A stretch of 64,000 nt of DNA, from positions 1,114,803 to 1,178,802 of the forward strand of contig NZ_RYEV01000004.1 in assembly GCF_004138485.1 (NCBI RefSeq), given 5' to 3'. The stretch comes from Peristeroidobacter soli. Lineage in GTDB: Bacteria; Pseudomonadota; Gammaproteobacteria; Steroidobacterales; Steroidobacteraceae. The stretch's first letter is position 1. The number at the start of each line of letters is the position of its first letter. This document shows, one piece after another, positions 37,793 through 47,800 of this stretch. Under the pieces are notes generated by a model. It made no database searches and was not told the DNA's origin. It worked only from the letters and a program-made list of their open reading frames with translations. The position numbers and the translations under genes are program-made.

Positions 37793-39509
37793 GATGACGC
37801 TCCAGCTCGGCTGTGATGATTTCTTCCGTCGGGGGCAATCGATTGGCGGGCGCCGCCTTGGGCGGACCGACCCGATACAAGGCATCGCTCAGCGCAATCT
37901 CCTGCATCAGCGCCGGCAGACGATGACCGCTCTTTTCGAAGTCCGCTCTGAGCTCCCTGAGCCACTTGCGCTCTTCCTTCATCGGCGTGCGCCCGAGGGC
38001 TCGCGCGGACAGACGATCCACCACACACGTGACGGCGGCGGGATTGTCATAGATGGCTTGTCCCAGACCGCCGGCATCCCGATACGAGATGCCGTCGATC
38101 TCGCCGGTCGGGTCGATGGGCGAGCCATTCTCGGTGGTACGAAACTCGCCCGCGCCGTCGAAATTCTCCAGCGCGAAGCCGATCGGATCGATGATCTTGT
38201 GACAACCGGAGCATGACGGCACGGTCGCATGCGCGGCGAGGCGTTCCCGGGCGGTCGACGCACCGTGCGCCGTGTTGTTTTCAAACTCGGTGAAACTCAC
38301 ATCCGCTGGCGGCGGCGGGACCGTCTGGCAGAGCGCGATCTCTCGCACCGCCTTGCCACGCAACGTCGGCGAGCCACGACCGGCCGGTGAATGCAACGCC
38401 GTGAAGGCCACCTGCGTCAGAATGCCGCCCCGCGGATCGTCGGCCGCGAATTCATATGGCTGCCACTCGTCGGGCGACCCGTTCGGCCCTTCCTTGAAGA
38501 TGGGCACCTGATAGATGGCCCCCAGCTCCGGCGTCAGGAAGGTCTTGCGAGTGGTGAAGATCTCGCGATAGTCCGCGTTGCGAGTCAGCACCACATCGAG
38601 CACCGTCTTCATCGTTTGCTCGCGCGCATCCGCCGCCGCTTGCGCACTGAACTTCGGGAACAGCGCGGCATCCTTGGCCAGCACCTCGAACTCATCGAAG
38701 CGCAGTTGATCGACGAAGAACGCGCGCACGCCTTGCTCCAGTCGGGGCGACGTCATCATGCGCTTGACCTGGCGCTCCAGGCCGCGCCGGGTCTGCAACT
38801 CACCCGCGGCAGCCGCCGACAACAGCATCGAATCCGGTGCCGAATTCCATAGAAAGAAACTCAGCTGAGCGGCGACTGAGTAGTCGTCGAGCCGGAAACC
38901 GCCCTTGTGTTCCGGATCCGGCTCGACGATTTGTTCGACGAACAGGAACGACGGCGAGGACAGCATGCTGGCCAGGCTCAATCCCAGGCCCTGATAGAAA
39001 TCGCCCGTGATGCGCGTCGCCTCGGACGCCGCGGTCAGGTAGGCCGACAATTGCTCCTCGGTCAGTGGCCGGCGATATAACAACCGGCCCACCTTGCTCA
39101 GAAACTCTCGCGCGCACTTCTCATCCGCGGCGACAGGCGACGCCGGCTTGCACGGCACCAGCATGTCACGATGATTGGCATCGACGGCTTGAGCGGCAAC
39201 CGCGCGTCCCATCGCGTCGTACTGCTCCATGCCGGCGGCCGTGATGCTGACCTGACTCGCGCCGACGGCGAGCAAGCCATCCACACGCATATCGGGTTCG
39301 AAACGTCCGCCAAGATCGATATCGCCACCAAACACGTCCTGAACGATGTTTCGATACTGTTCCGCCGTCAGGCGCCGCGTAACCGATGGCCCCGCGCTGA
39401 ACTTGTGATCGTCCGAGCCTGGCAGGAGCGTGACCGCAGTGACCGCTGCAACAGCAACCACGACGGCGGCGCCTATCAACCGGGACTTTTTCATCTTCGC
39501 TTCACTCAT
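37785..39509 (-). CDS. DUF1587/1595/1592/1588/1585 multidomain cytochrome-like protein
   Basis: 574 residues with an N-terminal membrane/export segment (RLIGAAVVVAVAAVTAVTLL). In order: DUF1587 (RRLTAEQYRNIVQDVFG, ~45), DUF1595 (~125-185), DUF1592 (~195-325, FRLDDYSVAAQLSFFLWNS), DUF1588 (~345-445) and DUF1585 (~460-535). A single haem c site, CSGCH, is followed by KIIDPIGFALENFDGAG. The protein is shorter than relatives that carry an extra N-terminal cytochrome domain. It probably acts in the periplasm in electron transfer with the Tat-exported DUF1552 partner, whose gene it overlaps by 8 bases. The start overlaps the previous stop as ATGA. Confidence 0.87.
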   Translation of the reverse strand: MSEAKMKKSRLIGAAVVVAVAAVTAVTLLPGSDDHKFSAGPSVTRRLTAEQYRNIVQDVFGGDIDLGGRFEPDMRVDGLLAVGASQVSITAAGMEQYDAMGRAVAAQAVDANHRDMLVPCKPASPVAADEKCAREFLSKVGRLLYRRPLTEEQLSAYLTAASEATRITGDFYQGLGLSLASMLSSPSFLFVEQIVEPDPEHKGGFRLDDYSVAAQLSFFLWNSAPDSMLLSAAAAGELQTRRGLERQVKRMMTSPRLEQGVRAFFVDQLRFDEFEVLAKDAALFPKFSAQAAADAREQTMKTVLDVVLTRNADYREIFTTRKTFLTPELGAIYQVPIFKEGPNGSPDEWQPYEFAADDPRGGILTQVAFTALHSPAGRGSPTLRGKAVREIALCQTVPPPPADVSFTEFENNTAHGASTARERLAAHATVPSCSGCHKIIDPIGFALENFDGAGEFRTTENGSPIDPTGEIDGISYRDAGGLGQAIYDNPAAVTCVVDRLSARALGRTPMKEERKWLRELRADFEKSGHRLPALMQEIALSDALYRVGPPKAAPANRLPPTEEIITAELERHHE

Positions 39510-40609
39510 CGGCGCGTCACCTGCGGCGTCGGCGCCCCGGCGTCCTTCACGAACGCCGGCACGGCCTCGATGTAGTACGTCGCCGAGATCGATTCGTTCT
39601 GACCGGTGACAGGATCGGGATCGGCATCGGCGTACCGCTTCAACAAGTGGTAGAAGCCGGGAACGTCACCCGTCACCTGCTGTTCGCCGCCAAAGCCGAC
39701 GCCCGCGATGCCCCAATAAATCGGACGCCACGGCGTGTAGCCGCCCATGAAACCGCGCGCGGAGCGATCGGCTTTCAACTCCAGACGCAGATGCACGTCT
39801 TTCAAGTTGAATTCGGGCGACACCAGCGGGTTCTGTAACAGCCGCAGCTTGCCGTGCTCGGTGATGGTGACGACGCCGTCGCGCAACTCACCTTTGAATT
39901 GGTTTCGCGATCTCGGGTCCGGATCGACGCGATACGCCATGTCGAACCGAGGTGAGCCATCGCTGTTGGAACGCAGATATTCGTAAGCGCGATCGATGCC
40001 GACGGTGACCGGACCGTCCTTCTTCAGATCCGCGCCTTCGAGGGTGATCAACCAGGCGGGCTGCGAATCCTTCAGCTGCCCCCAGGCCCACGCCCAATAG
40101 GTCGGGCGACTGGCCAGCGAGCCGCGAAAGGCCCGCGTGCAACCGAGTGCGCGATACAGATTGTGATCGACGCCGCGCTCCTTGGTTTCGGGGTCTTGAA
40201 AGCTGCCGGGCTGATCGGCCCCTTTGCCATCGAGGTCGAAGCCGAACCCCTCCTTGCCGTCCAGGCCCGGCAAGCTGAGGTCGACGACCGAGGCCGGGTG
40301 GGTGTAGGGATTGACCGGTTTGCCGTCGATCCGGCCGCGATTCATGATGAGCTGGTCGAGATCGCGGACCTCGTCGCCATTCATGATCTTGCGGCGCCAC
40401 TCAGCCACTTGCTGAGGTGTCGCGCCGAGCTTCGCGGCATAGCGCAGATACACTTCCTCGACCGCCGGATGCACGCCCTGCGAACAATCGTGATCGTTGC
40501 TGTACGTCGCTTGAGAGAACCAGCTGATCGCGAAGTGACGCGTCTCCGCCGCCGCATTCGCAAGCGGCAGGCACGCCAACGTCAAGGACGCCAACACGAT
40601 TCGCTTCAT
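39506..40609 (-). CDS. Secreted protein of unknown function
   Basis: 367 residues from the ATG at 40609, giving a signal peptide (MKRIVLASLTLACLPLANA) and a 4-base ATGA overlap with the upstream gene; the longer in-frame start has neither. I do not recognise a catalytic family. The mature protein has a region with GFGFDLDGKGADQPGSF and GVDHNLYRALGCTRAF, then a beta-rich second half ending in GIAGVGFGGEQQVTGDVPGF. Two Cys (in NDHDCSQG and ALGCTRAF) could form a disulfide. Overlap with genes on both sides shows it is an integral part of the receptor-led operon. Confidence 0.75.
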   Translation of the reverse strand: MKRIVLASLTLACLPLANAAAETRHFAISWFSQATYSNDHDCSQGVHPAVEEVYLRYAAKLGATPQQVAEWRRKIMNGDEVRDLDQLIMNRGRIDGKPVNPYTHPASVVDLSLPGLDGKEGFGFDLDGKGADQPGSFQDPETKERGVDHNLYRALGCTRAFRGSLASRPTYWAWAWGQLKDSQPAWLITLEGADLKKDGPVTVGIDRAYEYLRSNSDGSPRFDMAYRVDPDPRSRNQFKGELRDGVVTITEHGKLRLLQNPLVSPEFNLKDVHLRLELKADRSARGFMGGYTPWRPIYWGIAGVGFGGEQQVTGDVPGFYHLLKRYADADPDPVTGQNESISATYYIEAVPAFVKDAGAPTPQVTRR

Positions 40610-41748
40610 TTCGGCAGGCTCCCCGCGGTGATCACCCACTTCTGAATCCGCTTGCCGGCGGCCTCGGCGGTGAACACGTTGCCCTTCGAATCGAAGGCTG
40701 CTTGATGCATGCGATTGAGCTGGCCGGCGTAGTTGCCGAAGTCACCGAACGTTCCAATCGCCGCACCGGTCGCGCGCCGCACGAAGCGAACCTGAAAATT
40801 GCCCAGATCGGCCAGTGCCAGCACACTTTGCTCGCGATCGGGCGAGAAACTGATGTGACCCACCGTGCCCGGCGGACGAGTTTCCTTGCCGTAGATATAT
40901 TCGGCGACGAAGCTGCCGTCGCGCTTGAACACCTGCATGCGGTCGTTGTCGCGATCGCAGACATACACCAGCCCGTCGCGCGACACCTTCACGCAATGAA
41001 CGTTTCTGAATTGCGATGAGGGCGACGCGGATGGCTCGTACGGCCCGACGTTGTCGTCGGTCGGTGGCTTGCCATACGCGCCCCACATGCGCTTGAAGGC
41101 GCCGGTGTCGGCATCGAACACGATGATGCGATGATTGCCGTAACCGTCGGCCACGAATATTTCATTGCTGGACGGATCGATGGCGATATCGGCCACCCCC
41201 GCCAGCTGGGAGCTGTCCAGACTGCCTTTCGACGCACCGGCATGCCCGATCTGCATCAGGAATTTGCCGTCGTGAGTGAACTTCAACAGCATGCCGTCGG
41301 GCGGCTCGCCCTTGGGACCCGGTCGGGTCGAGCTGCCGCCCACCCAGACGTTGCCTTTGTGATCGACCAGGATGCCGTGCTCGGTGCTCGGCCACTCATA
41401 GCCCTTGCCCGGCCCACCCCAGGCCTGCACCAGGTTGCCTTGCGGATCGAATTCCATGACCGGTGGCGCCGGCACACAGCAGCGCCCCGTCGGCGGATCG
41501 AGCGCGGCCGCCTTTTCCCAAGGAAACAATGTGCCCGGACGCTGCACCACCCACACATGGTCGTTCGCATCCACGAACATTCCGCCCATCTCGCCAAACG
41601 TCCATTTGTTCGGCAGCGGCAGCTTCGGCCACGAAGTATCGACGGTGTAACGTGGCATCTGCTCCGCTGGAGCATCCGCCGCCACGGGCGCAGCGGATCC
41701 CAGCAATGCAAACGCCGCGGTCAAGAACAAATTCGCGGCGGTACGCAT
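40606..41748 (-). CDS. Secreted NHL-type six-bladed beta-propeller protein
   Basis: 380 residues from the ATG at 41748 with a signal peptide (MRTAANLFLTAAFALLGSA, cleavage near VAADA). Repeated NHL-type strands are visible: GGMFVDANDHVWVVQRPG, GILVDHKGNVWVGG, IAIDPSSNEIFVADGYGN, VKVSRDGLVYVCDRDNDR and AAFDSKGNVFTAEAAGKR. This predicts a six-bladed propeller of the NHL/peptidylglycine-lyase-like kind, often lactonase-like or binding; no catalytic assignment is possible. The start codon overlaps the TonB receptor stop as TGATG and the stop overlaps the next gene as ATGA, so translation is coupled on both sides. Confidence 0.85.
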   Translation of the reverse strand: MRTAANLFLTAAFALLGSAAPVAADAPAEQMPRYTVDTSWPKLPLPNKWTFGEMGGMFVDANDHVWVVQRPGTLFPWEKAAALDPPTGRCCVPAPPVMEFDPQGNLVQAWGGPGKGYEWPSTEHGILVDHKGNVWVGGSSTRPGPKGEPPDGMLLKFTHDGKFLMQIGHAGASKGSLDSSQLAGVADIAIDPSSNEIFVADGYGNHRIIVFDADTGAFKRMWGAYGKPPTDDNVGPYEPSASPSSQFRNVHCVKVSRDGLVYVCDRDNDRMQVFKRDGSFVAEYIYGKETRPPGTVGHISFSPDREQSVLALADLGNFQVRFVRRATGAAIGTFGDFGNYAGQLNRMHQAAFDSKGNVFTAEAAGKRIQKWVITAGSLPK

Positions 41749-44639
41749 CACATCTTCATCCTCACACCGACTCGATAGACCCGACCCAGAATGTCGTACA
41801 GCGACGCATTGATCGGCGCTTGAGCGTAGGCCAGCCCGGCCGGTCCTTGCGGCACCATCGCCGGATCCTTGTTGGTGAGATTGGTCACGCTGAAGAACGT
41901 TTCGACGTCGGTGGCGGCCCAGTTCATCTTGTAAGACACCGATGCATCCACGTAGAACGCGCCGGGCAACGAGTTGTCGTTGATGGTGGGATTGTCCGCG
42001 GTGGACACAGGACAGCCAGTGCTGCACTCGATGTATGTATTCGAGTACGTGCCGGCGCTGAAGCCGCGGCCCGTCAACGACGCGGCGATTCGATCCCCGC
42101 TATACGCGAGCGTTGCGCGATACACCCAGTCCGGCGGGCCGCTGGTGCCGAGACCGTTCAAGCCGGAGTTGCTGCCCACCGAGTCCGCCGGCGGATTGAC
42201 GCCGTTGTCCTGGTAGTTCTCCAGATAATTGGTCGCGAGCACACTGAAGCGCATCGAGCCGCTCAGGCTGCTGAACAGCTGGTCGATGCCGAACACGTAG
42301 CTCATCTCATAGTCGATGCCCCGTGCCTTGAGCCCGACCAGATTGAACGGCGACAGCCGGATCTGGGTGATCTGATTGACGCCGCCCGCGCCGACGCCGC
42401 GCGTGATGGCATTACAGAACTCCTGCATGCCGGCGAAGCAGTTGTCGACGATGTTCTGCGCCGCCACGTTGCCGATCGCATCGGTGATCTTCACGTCGTA
42501 GTAATCGACCGAAGCGGTGAAGCCTTCGAGAAATCTCGGTTGCATCACCACGCCGAAGCCGAGCGTATCCGCCTTCTCCGGCTGCAGCAGCGGGTTGCCA
42601 ACCGCCAGGCCCTGATAGGGTGCGTTCTGGTTACCGTTGAAGGGATCGGTCACGCTGTTGGTATTCGCCGTGCCCGCTGCAAACAACTCGTTCAAATTCG
42701 GAGCACGGATGTCACGAGAACGCGTCACGCGGAAGCGCAGATCGTCGATCGGCTGCCAGGTCGCGCCCGCCTTCCACGTCGTCACCAGGCCCGAGGTGCT
42801 GTAGTCGGTGCGACGCACGGCCGCGTTCAAATCGAGCGAACGCGCGAACGGCAGATCCTTGGCGAGCGGCACCACCGTTTCCAGAAAGGCTTCGGCCACG
42901 TGATAGCTGCCGAAGGTCGGCAGATAGTTGCCGGCAAACCAGCCGTTGATCATCGAGGTGGCGTCCGATTCGCCGCGGACCTTCTCTTCGCGCCGCTCGA
43001 CACCCATCGCGATCGACACCGGCCCCGCCCAGGAATCGAACGGCTCACCGCGCAAGGTGGCGGCAACGACTTCCTGTGTGAACCGTTGATCGCGATGAGG
43101 CGAGCCGATCAGCCACGCAATCGCCTCGGGCGTGTTCACGTTGATGCCCATCGGGTTGTAAGGAAGGCAACCGTTGTCCGGAGCAGTGAGCGTGCTGCGA
43201 CAGATCGGTTGACCGTTCGCGGGATTCACGACGGTGTCCAACGCAGCCGCATAACGTGCTTTGGCCGTGATGTTGTGACCCGTCTCGGAGCTCTCCGTGG
43301 TGCCGAGCTGGTAGTACGCATCCCAGTTCCACTCGCTGCCGAACAAATCGAAGCTGCCCTCGAAGCCCGCCATGTAGCGGGTCACCTCACGCTCACCGGT
43401 GAAGCTGATGATGGGGATATCGCCATTCATCGTACCGAGCGTGAACTGAGTGATGCCGGCGTTCGCCATATCGGTTGCGACCGATGCGGGGATGAACGGG
43501 TTGCCGGCGCGGATCACCAGGTTCGCAAGATTGAACTGCCGCAGTTGCCACGACAGCGTTTCCGATTCGTTGCGCGAGGCCTGCGCGAACACGCCGAAGT
43601 TGTCCGTGATGGAGAAGCTGACGCGCGCGAACAGGCCGGTGCGATCGACTTCCTGATCGAGCGTGTTGTATTGATTGAATTGATTCGAGGCCCACTCGCC
43701 GCCCTGCATCCAGGGATCGCGCACCGAGGAGCCATATTGGAACTGACGCGGCGTGCCGCCTTCACCGAAGGTTCTGCCCCGAAGCGCGGTGTTGGTGATG
43801 ATGCCGCCGAGCGTCGCGGTGGTCAGACTCGCGTTGCTCACGACGAGACGCTCCGGCAGTCCGCTGGTCGGTGTGTACGCCGGATTGTTCATGATGTACC
43901 GGCCGTCGTTGTTCCAGCTGCGAGGCACACCGTAGATGCCATCGCGATGGGTGTATTCGCCATTGAGCAGCAAATGACCCCGGCCATCCGCGAACGGCAG
44001 TCCGCCGGTCAGCGTCACTTTCCAATTGTCGTCATCGCCATAGTCGGTGCGGCCGCCGGACACCTCGCTCTTCAGGCCGGTGAAATCCTTGTCGAGGATG
44101 AAGTTGACGACACCGGTCATGGCGTCGGAGCCGTAGGCCGCGGAGGCACCGCCAGTCACCACCTCGACGCGCTCGACCAATGACTGCGGCAGATCGTTGA
44201 TGTCGACGATGCCCGTGATGGCGGAAGGCACCGAACGTTTGCCATCGAGCAGCACCAGCGTACGCACCGTACCCAATGCGCGCAGATTCAGCGCATTGAT
44301 GCCCGCCTGACCGTTACTGAAGGAAAGATTGGAGGTCTGCGGAGTCGCGCTGCCGACCATCGACGGCAGGTCGTTGACGAAGTCCGCCAGGTTCTCCGGC
44401 GCGGCTTGATTGATCTGCTCCACGCCGAGCACCGTCAGCGGTGTGGGCGCCTCGAAATTCTCGCGAGAGATCCGGCTGCCGGTCACCACGACCTCTTGCA
44501 ATCCGGATTCTGCCGCCGCCGGAACGTCCTGCGCCTGCGCGACCAATGGCAGGACCGAACCCACACACAACGCCAGCCAGCTGCTCTCCCCCGCCTTAAT
44601 CCAACGACACCCCGACCTTGTTACCGTGCGAACCGACAT
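41748..44639 (-). CDS. TonB-dependent receptor heading the DUF1592/DUF1552 operon
   Basis: 963 residues from the ATG at 44639, chosen for the GGGGGA before it; a TTG 15 bases upstream is less likely. After the signal peptide the plug reads LQEVVVTGSRI, then FEAPTPLTVLG, LNLRALGTVRTLVLLDGKR and VEVVTGGASAAYGSDAMTGV. A large barrel follows, ending VYRVGVRMKM. It is a paralogue of the receptor at 44827-47973: plug segments match over long stretches and both have a Cys pair in CFAG-x(4)-C. It lacks the STN signalling domain. The promoter carries the sigma-factor motif at 44783-44812 and the leader has a folded structure. Ligand unknown. Confidence 0.9.
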   Translation of the reverse strand: MSVRTVTRSGCRWIKAGESSWLALCVGSVLPLVAQAQDVPAAAESGLQEVVVTGSRISRENFEAPTPLTVLGVEQINQAAPENLADFVNDLPSMVGSATPQTSNLSFSNGQAGINALNLRALGTVRTLVLLDGKRSVPSAITGIVDINDLPQSLVERVEVVTGGASAAYGSDAMTGVVNFILDKDFTGLKSEVSGGRTDYGDDDNWKVTLTGGLPFADGRGHLLLNGEYTHRDGIYGVPRSWNNDGRYIMNNPAYTPTSGLPERLVVSNASLTTATLGGIITNTALRGRTFGEGGTPRQFQYGSSVRDPWMQGGEWASNQFNQYNTLDQEVDRTGLFARVSFSITDNFGVFAQASRNESETLSWQLRQFNLANLVIRAGNPFIPASVATDMANAGITQFTLGTMNGDIPIISFTGEREVTRYMAGFEGSFDLFGSEWNWDAYYQLGTTESSETGHNITAKARYAAALDTVVNPANGQPICRSTLTAPDNGCLPYNPMGINVNTPEAIAWLIGSPHRDQRFTQEVVAATLRGEPFDSWAGPVSIAMGVERREEKVRGESDATSMINGWFAGNYLPTFGSYHVAEAFLETVVPLAKDLPFARSLDLNAAVRRTDYSTSGLVTTWKAGATWQPIDDLRFRVTRSRDIRAPNLNELFAAGTANTNSVTDPFNGNQNAPYQGLAVGNPLLQPEKADTLGFGVVMQPRFLEGFTASVDYYDVKITDAIGNVAAQNIVDNCFAGMQEFCNAITRGVGAGGVNQITQIRLSPFNLVGLKARGIDYEMSYVFGIDQLFSSLSGSMRFSVLATNYLENYQDNGVNPPADSVGSNSGLNGLGTSGPPDWVYRATLAYSGDRIAASLTGRGFSAGTYSNTYIECSTGCPVSTADNPTINDNSLPGAFYVDASVSYKMNWAATDVETFFSVTNLTNKDPAMVPQGPAGLAYAQAPINASLYDILGRVYRVGVRMKM

Positions 44640-44650
44640 GAATTCCCCCT

Positions 44651-44705
44651 GCAACGCCCGACGCCCACGAGCGTCCGGTCGAGTCAGGGCTCGACCGGGC
44701 GTTGC
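44651..44705 (-). promoter_or_regulatory. Candidate structured leader (three-way junction) before the TonB receptor start
   Basis: In minus-strand RNA, GCAACGCCCG (44705-44696) pairs perfectly with CGGGCGTTGC (44660-44651). Inside lie two small hairpins, GTCGAG/CTCGAC (6 pairs, 6-base loop) and ACGC/GCGT (4 pairs, 6-base loop). The closing stem ends one base before the AGGGGGA ribosome site. An alternative 9-pair hairpin at 44675-44698 competes with the closing stem. No U-tract follows, so this is more like a leader element than a terminator. Confidence 0.55.
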
Positions 44706-44782
44706 GGGTCTGAACAGGCGCTGTGATTGCTTCGTTCACTGTAATTTCGTGCTTGCCCGTCGGCGCAGGCCGCGGGCTGCAC

Positions 44783-44812
44783 TTACTACGTTCGAGCGCA
44801 CGAAAATGGAAA
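44783..44812 (-). promoter_or_regulatory. ECF-sigma promoter motif, TonB receptor operon
   Basis: Minus-strand TTTCC (44812-44808), 13 bases, then CGAACGTAGTAA (44794-44783). It shares the spacing and most bases with motifs before the sigma gene, the cytochrome gene and the second receptor. It lies 144 bases before the start codon, leaving room for the structured leader. Confidence 0.7.
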
Positions 44813-44826
44813 CAGCGACGGTCGGA

Positions 44827-47800
44827 TCACCAGCGCAGGCGGATACCGGCCCGATAGGCGCGGCCGACGGTGTCGTAAAGCAGCGGATTGACACCGGGAT
44901 CGACAAAGCTCACGCCGGCGATGCTGCCGACCGGCGGCGGATCGCGATCGGCCAGATTGTCGACTTTGAAGAACAGCTCGCAGTTGCGCAGGCCGCCGGT
45001 GTCGTGCAGCCGGTAGGTGAGCGACAGGTCCAGGTACACAGCGCCCGCGACGCGGTTGTTATCTATGGTGCGATTCACGACGCTCGGCGCCGGACAGGCC
45101 GAGGTACATTCGACGTATGCGTTTTCCAGCTTGCCGCTGCTCACGCCGTGGCCGATCAGACTGATGCCGTAATCATAAGTGTCGTAGCTCGCCATGCCGA
45201 GCCAACGCCACTGCGCCGCCGAACCACTGTTGTCGCCCGCAAGCTCGGTGACCGTGATGCCATCGTCGATGCGACGTTCGATGACATGTGTCGCAAGTGC
45301 CCGCAGGGTGAGATTGCCGCCCCATACCGGCCGACGATAACTGGCTTCGATATCGACGCCCTCCGCGGTCTCCGATAACAGATTGACCGGCTGCACCGTG
45401 ACCTGCGTGATCACGCCATTCGCGTCACGCACGATGGCCGAGCACAGCGCCGTGTTACCGGCAAAGCAGCGATCGACGATCGCCTGCTGCTGAATGGTGG
45501 CGATGGCCTTGTCGACGTCGATGCGATAGTAATCGACCGACATGCTCAGGCCCGGCGCCAGGCCCGGCTGATACACGACGCCCACGCCCAGCGTGTCCGC
45601 CTGCTCCGGATCCAGGTTCAGATTGCCGATCATGGGCCGCAGGATCAGCGCGGTGGCATTGGCTCGAAACGGATCGCTGACCTGTTGAGTATTCACCTGG
45701 CCGGCCAGGAACAGATCGTTCAAGTTCGGCGCCCGAATATCCCGGGAACGCGTGCCGCGAAAGGTCAGATTGCGCACCGGCGAATACGTGGCGCCGAGTT
45801 TCCAGGTCACGACCTGCCCCGAGGCGCTGTAATCGGTCCAGCGCACGGCCCCGTTCAGATCCAGCACCTGCGCCCCGGGCCGCTCGCTCAGGATCGGCAC
45901 GACGCTTTCCAGAAAGCCCTCGATCACATCGAAGGAACCGCGCGTCGCCTTGAAATTGCCGACGAAGTAGCCGCTCGCCTGCGCGATGGGATCGGCATGC
46001 GAGATCACCGACTCCTGCCGGTACTCGACGCCACCCGCCATCGACACCGGCCCTGCCCACGTCGAAAAAGGCTCGCCTTGCACGCTCGCCGCGATCACAT
46101 CCTGCTGCAGGCGTTGGTCGAGTCGCGCGGTGCCGAGCACATAGTTCACGGCCGCTGGCGAGTTCACGCCGTAGCCGAGCACGTTGTAGGGAACACAACC
46201 GTTGCCGGGATCGGTCAGCGTCGAGCGGCAGACAATCTGGCCATTGGCATCACGCACCGAATCGATCGCCTCACGGTAGTTGGCGACGATGGTCGAGGTG
46301 ACATCGTTGACGATATTGCTCGTGCCCCGCTGCGCATACGCATCCCAGCGCCAGCTCGGGCCGAGCCTGGGAAGTTTGCCGTTGATGCCGGCGACAACAC
46401 GTTTCACATCCCGTTGCGAGTAACCATGGATGGCGCCGAGATCCTGATTGGTCGAACCCACCGTGAGGGTATCGAGCTCGAGACGCTGCATGTCGGCGCG
46501 CACGCTGTCGGGCAGGAAGGCGTTGTCGCGTTGAATGGTGATGTTGTTGAGGTAGTAGTTCCAGCAACACTGATTGTCGGTCTCGGAGTGCGCGTATGAG
46601 GCGATCCCGAAGATCTGCACATCGTCGGTCAGCTGCCAGCTGGCACGCGAGAAAAATGTTTGACGCTTCACGGCCGCTTCGAGATCGGGCGTGCGCGATC
46701 GATCGGAGATTTGCCAGTCGCCCCCCGACATGACGGGCGGCGAGTCGATGGCGCCGTACCGAAACTGGCGCACAGCTCCGCCTTGCGTGAACTCGGTGCC
46801 TCGCAGCGGGCCGCTCGTCACCAACGCGCCCGGCGTGGCCTGACTGATCGCGGATTCCGGACGCAACAGCAGCTCCGGCTGGCCGTTGCCCGATGCGTAA
46901 TCCGGATTGTTGAGGACTTTCCAGCCCCGGTACCACGAGCGGGCGATACCTCGCACGCCATCCGCGTCACTGAAACCGCTGCTGAACAGAAAGTGGCCGC
47001 GCGTGCCCGCGAACGGCATGCCGGCGGTGAGCGATACCTGATATTTACCGCCATCGCCGTGCTCGGTCATGCCGACCATGGCATCCGTTTTCAGACCCGT
47101 GAAGTCCTTGTTGAGAATGAAGTTGACGACACCGGTCATCGCGTCCGAGCCGTAAGCGGCCGACGCGCCGCCAGTGACGACATCGACGCGCTCGATCAAC
47201 CCGTCCGGCAACTGATTGATGTCGACGACGCCGGTCAATGCCGTGGGCGTGAGCCGCGCGCCATCCATCAATACGAGCGTGCGATTGGCGCCCATGCTGC
47301 GCAAGTCCAGCGTGTTCGTACCCGCTTGTCCGCCGCTCACGCCGGAGTTGCCGGAGCGCGGCGTCGCGCTGCCTGCGAGCGCGGGCACGAAATTGACCGC
47401 ATCGGCGACGTTGCTCGCGGCCAATACTTTCAGCGTTTCATTGCTGACCACCGTCGTCGGCGTCGGGGCTTCATAGCCATCGCGGATCACGCGCGTCGCG
47501 GTGACGACGATCTCATCGAGCACGTCATCCTCATCCGCCCGCTCGAGGTGTTCGACTCCTTTGGAACCGGCGGCAAGCGCGGTGTCGGCGGCGTGCTCGG
47601 ACAACTTGGGATGAATCGAGATGATGTCCCGGCTCAGCACCGTGTAGCGCAGATTGGTGCCTTTGAGCATGGTCTCGAGCGCATCGACGATACGATGGCG
47701 ACCACGCACCTCGGCCGCAACGCTCTGCGCCACTTCCTCGCCCGAGGAGATCACCTGCAGGTGTGCTTGATCCGAAAACTCGATGAGGGCTGTCGCGAGC

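Noticed and set aside
41463-44183. 906-codon plus-strand frame opposite the TonB receptor
   Set aside because: His/Arg-rich shadow of a receptor whose plug and barrel motifs are clear on the other strand; no ribosome site or homology.
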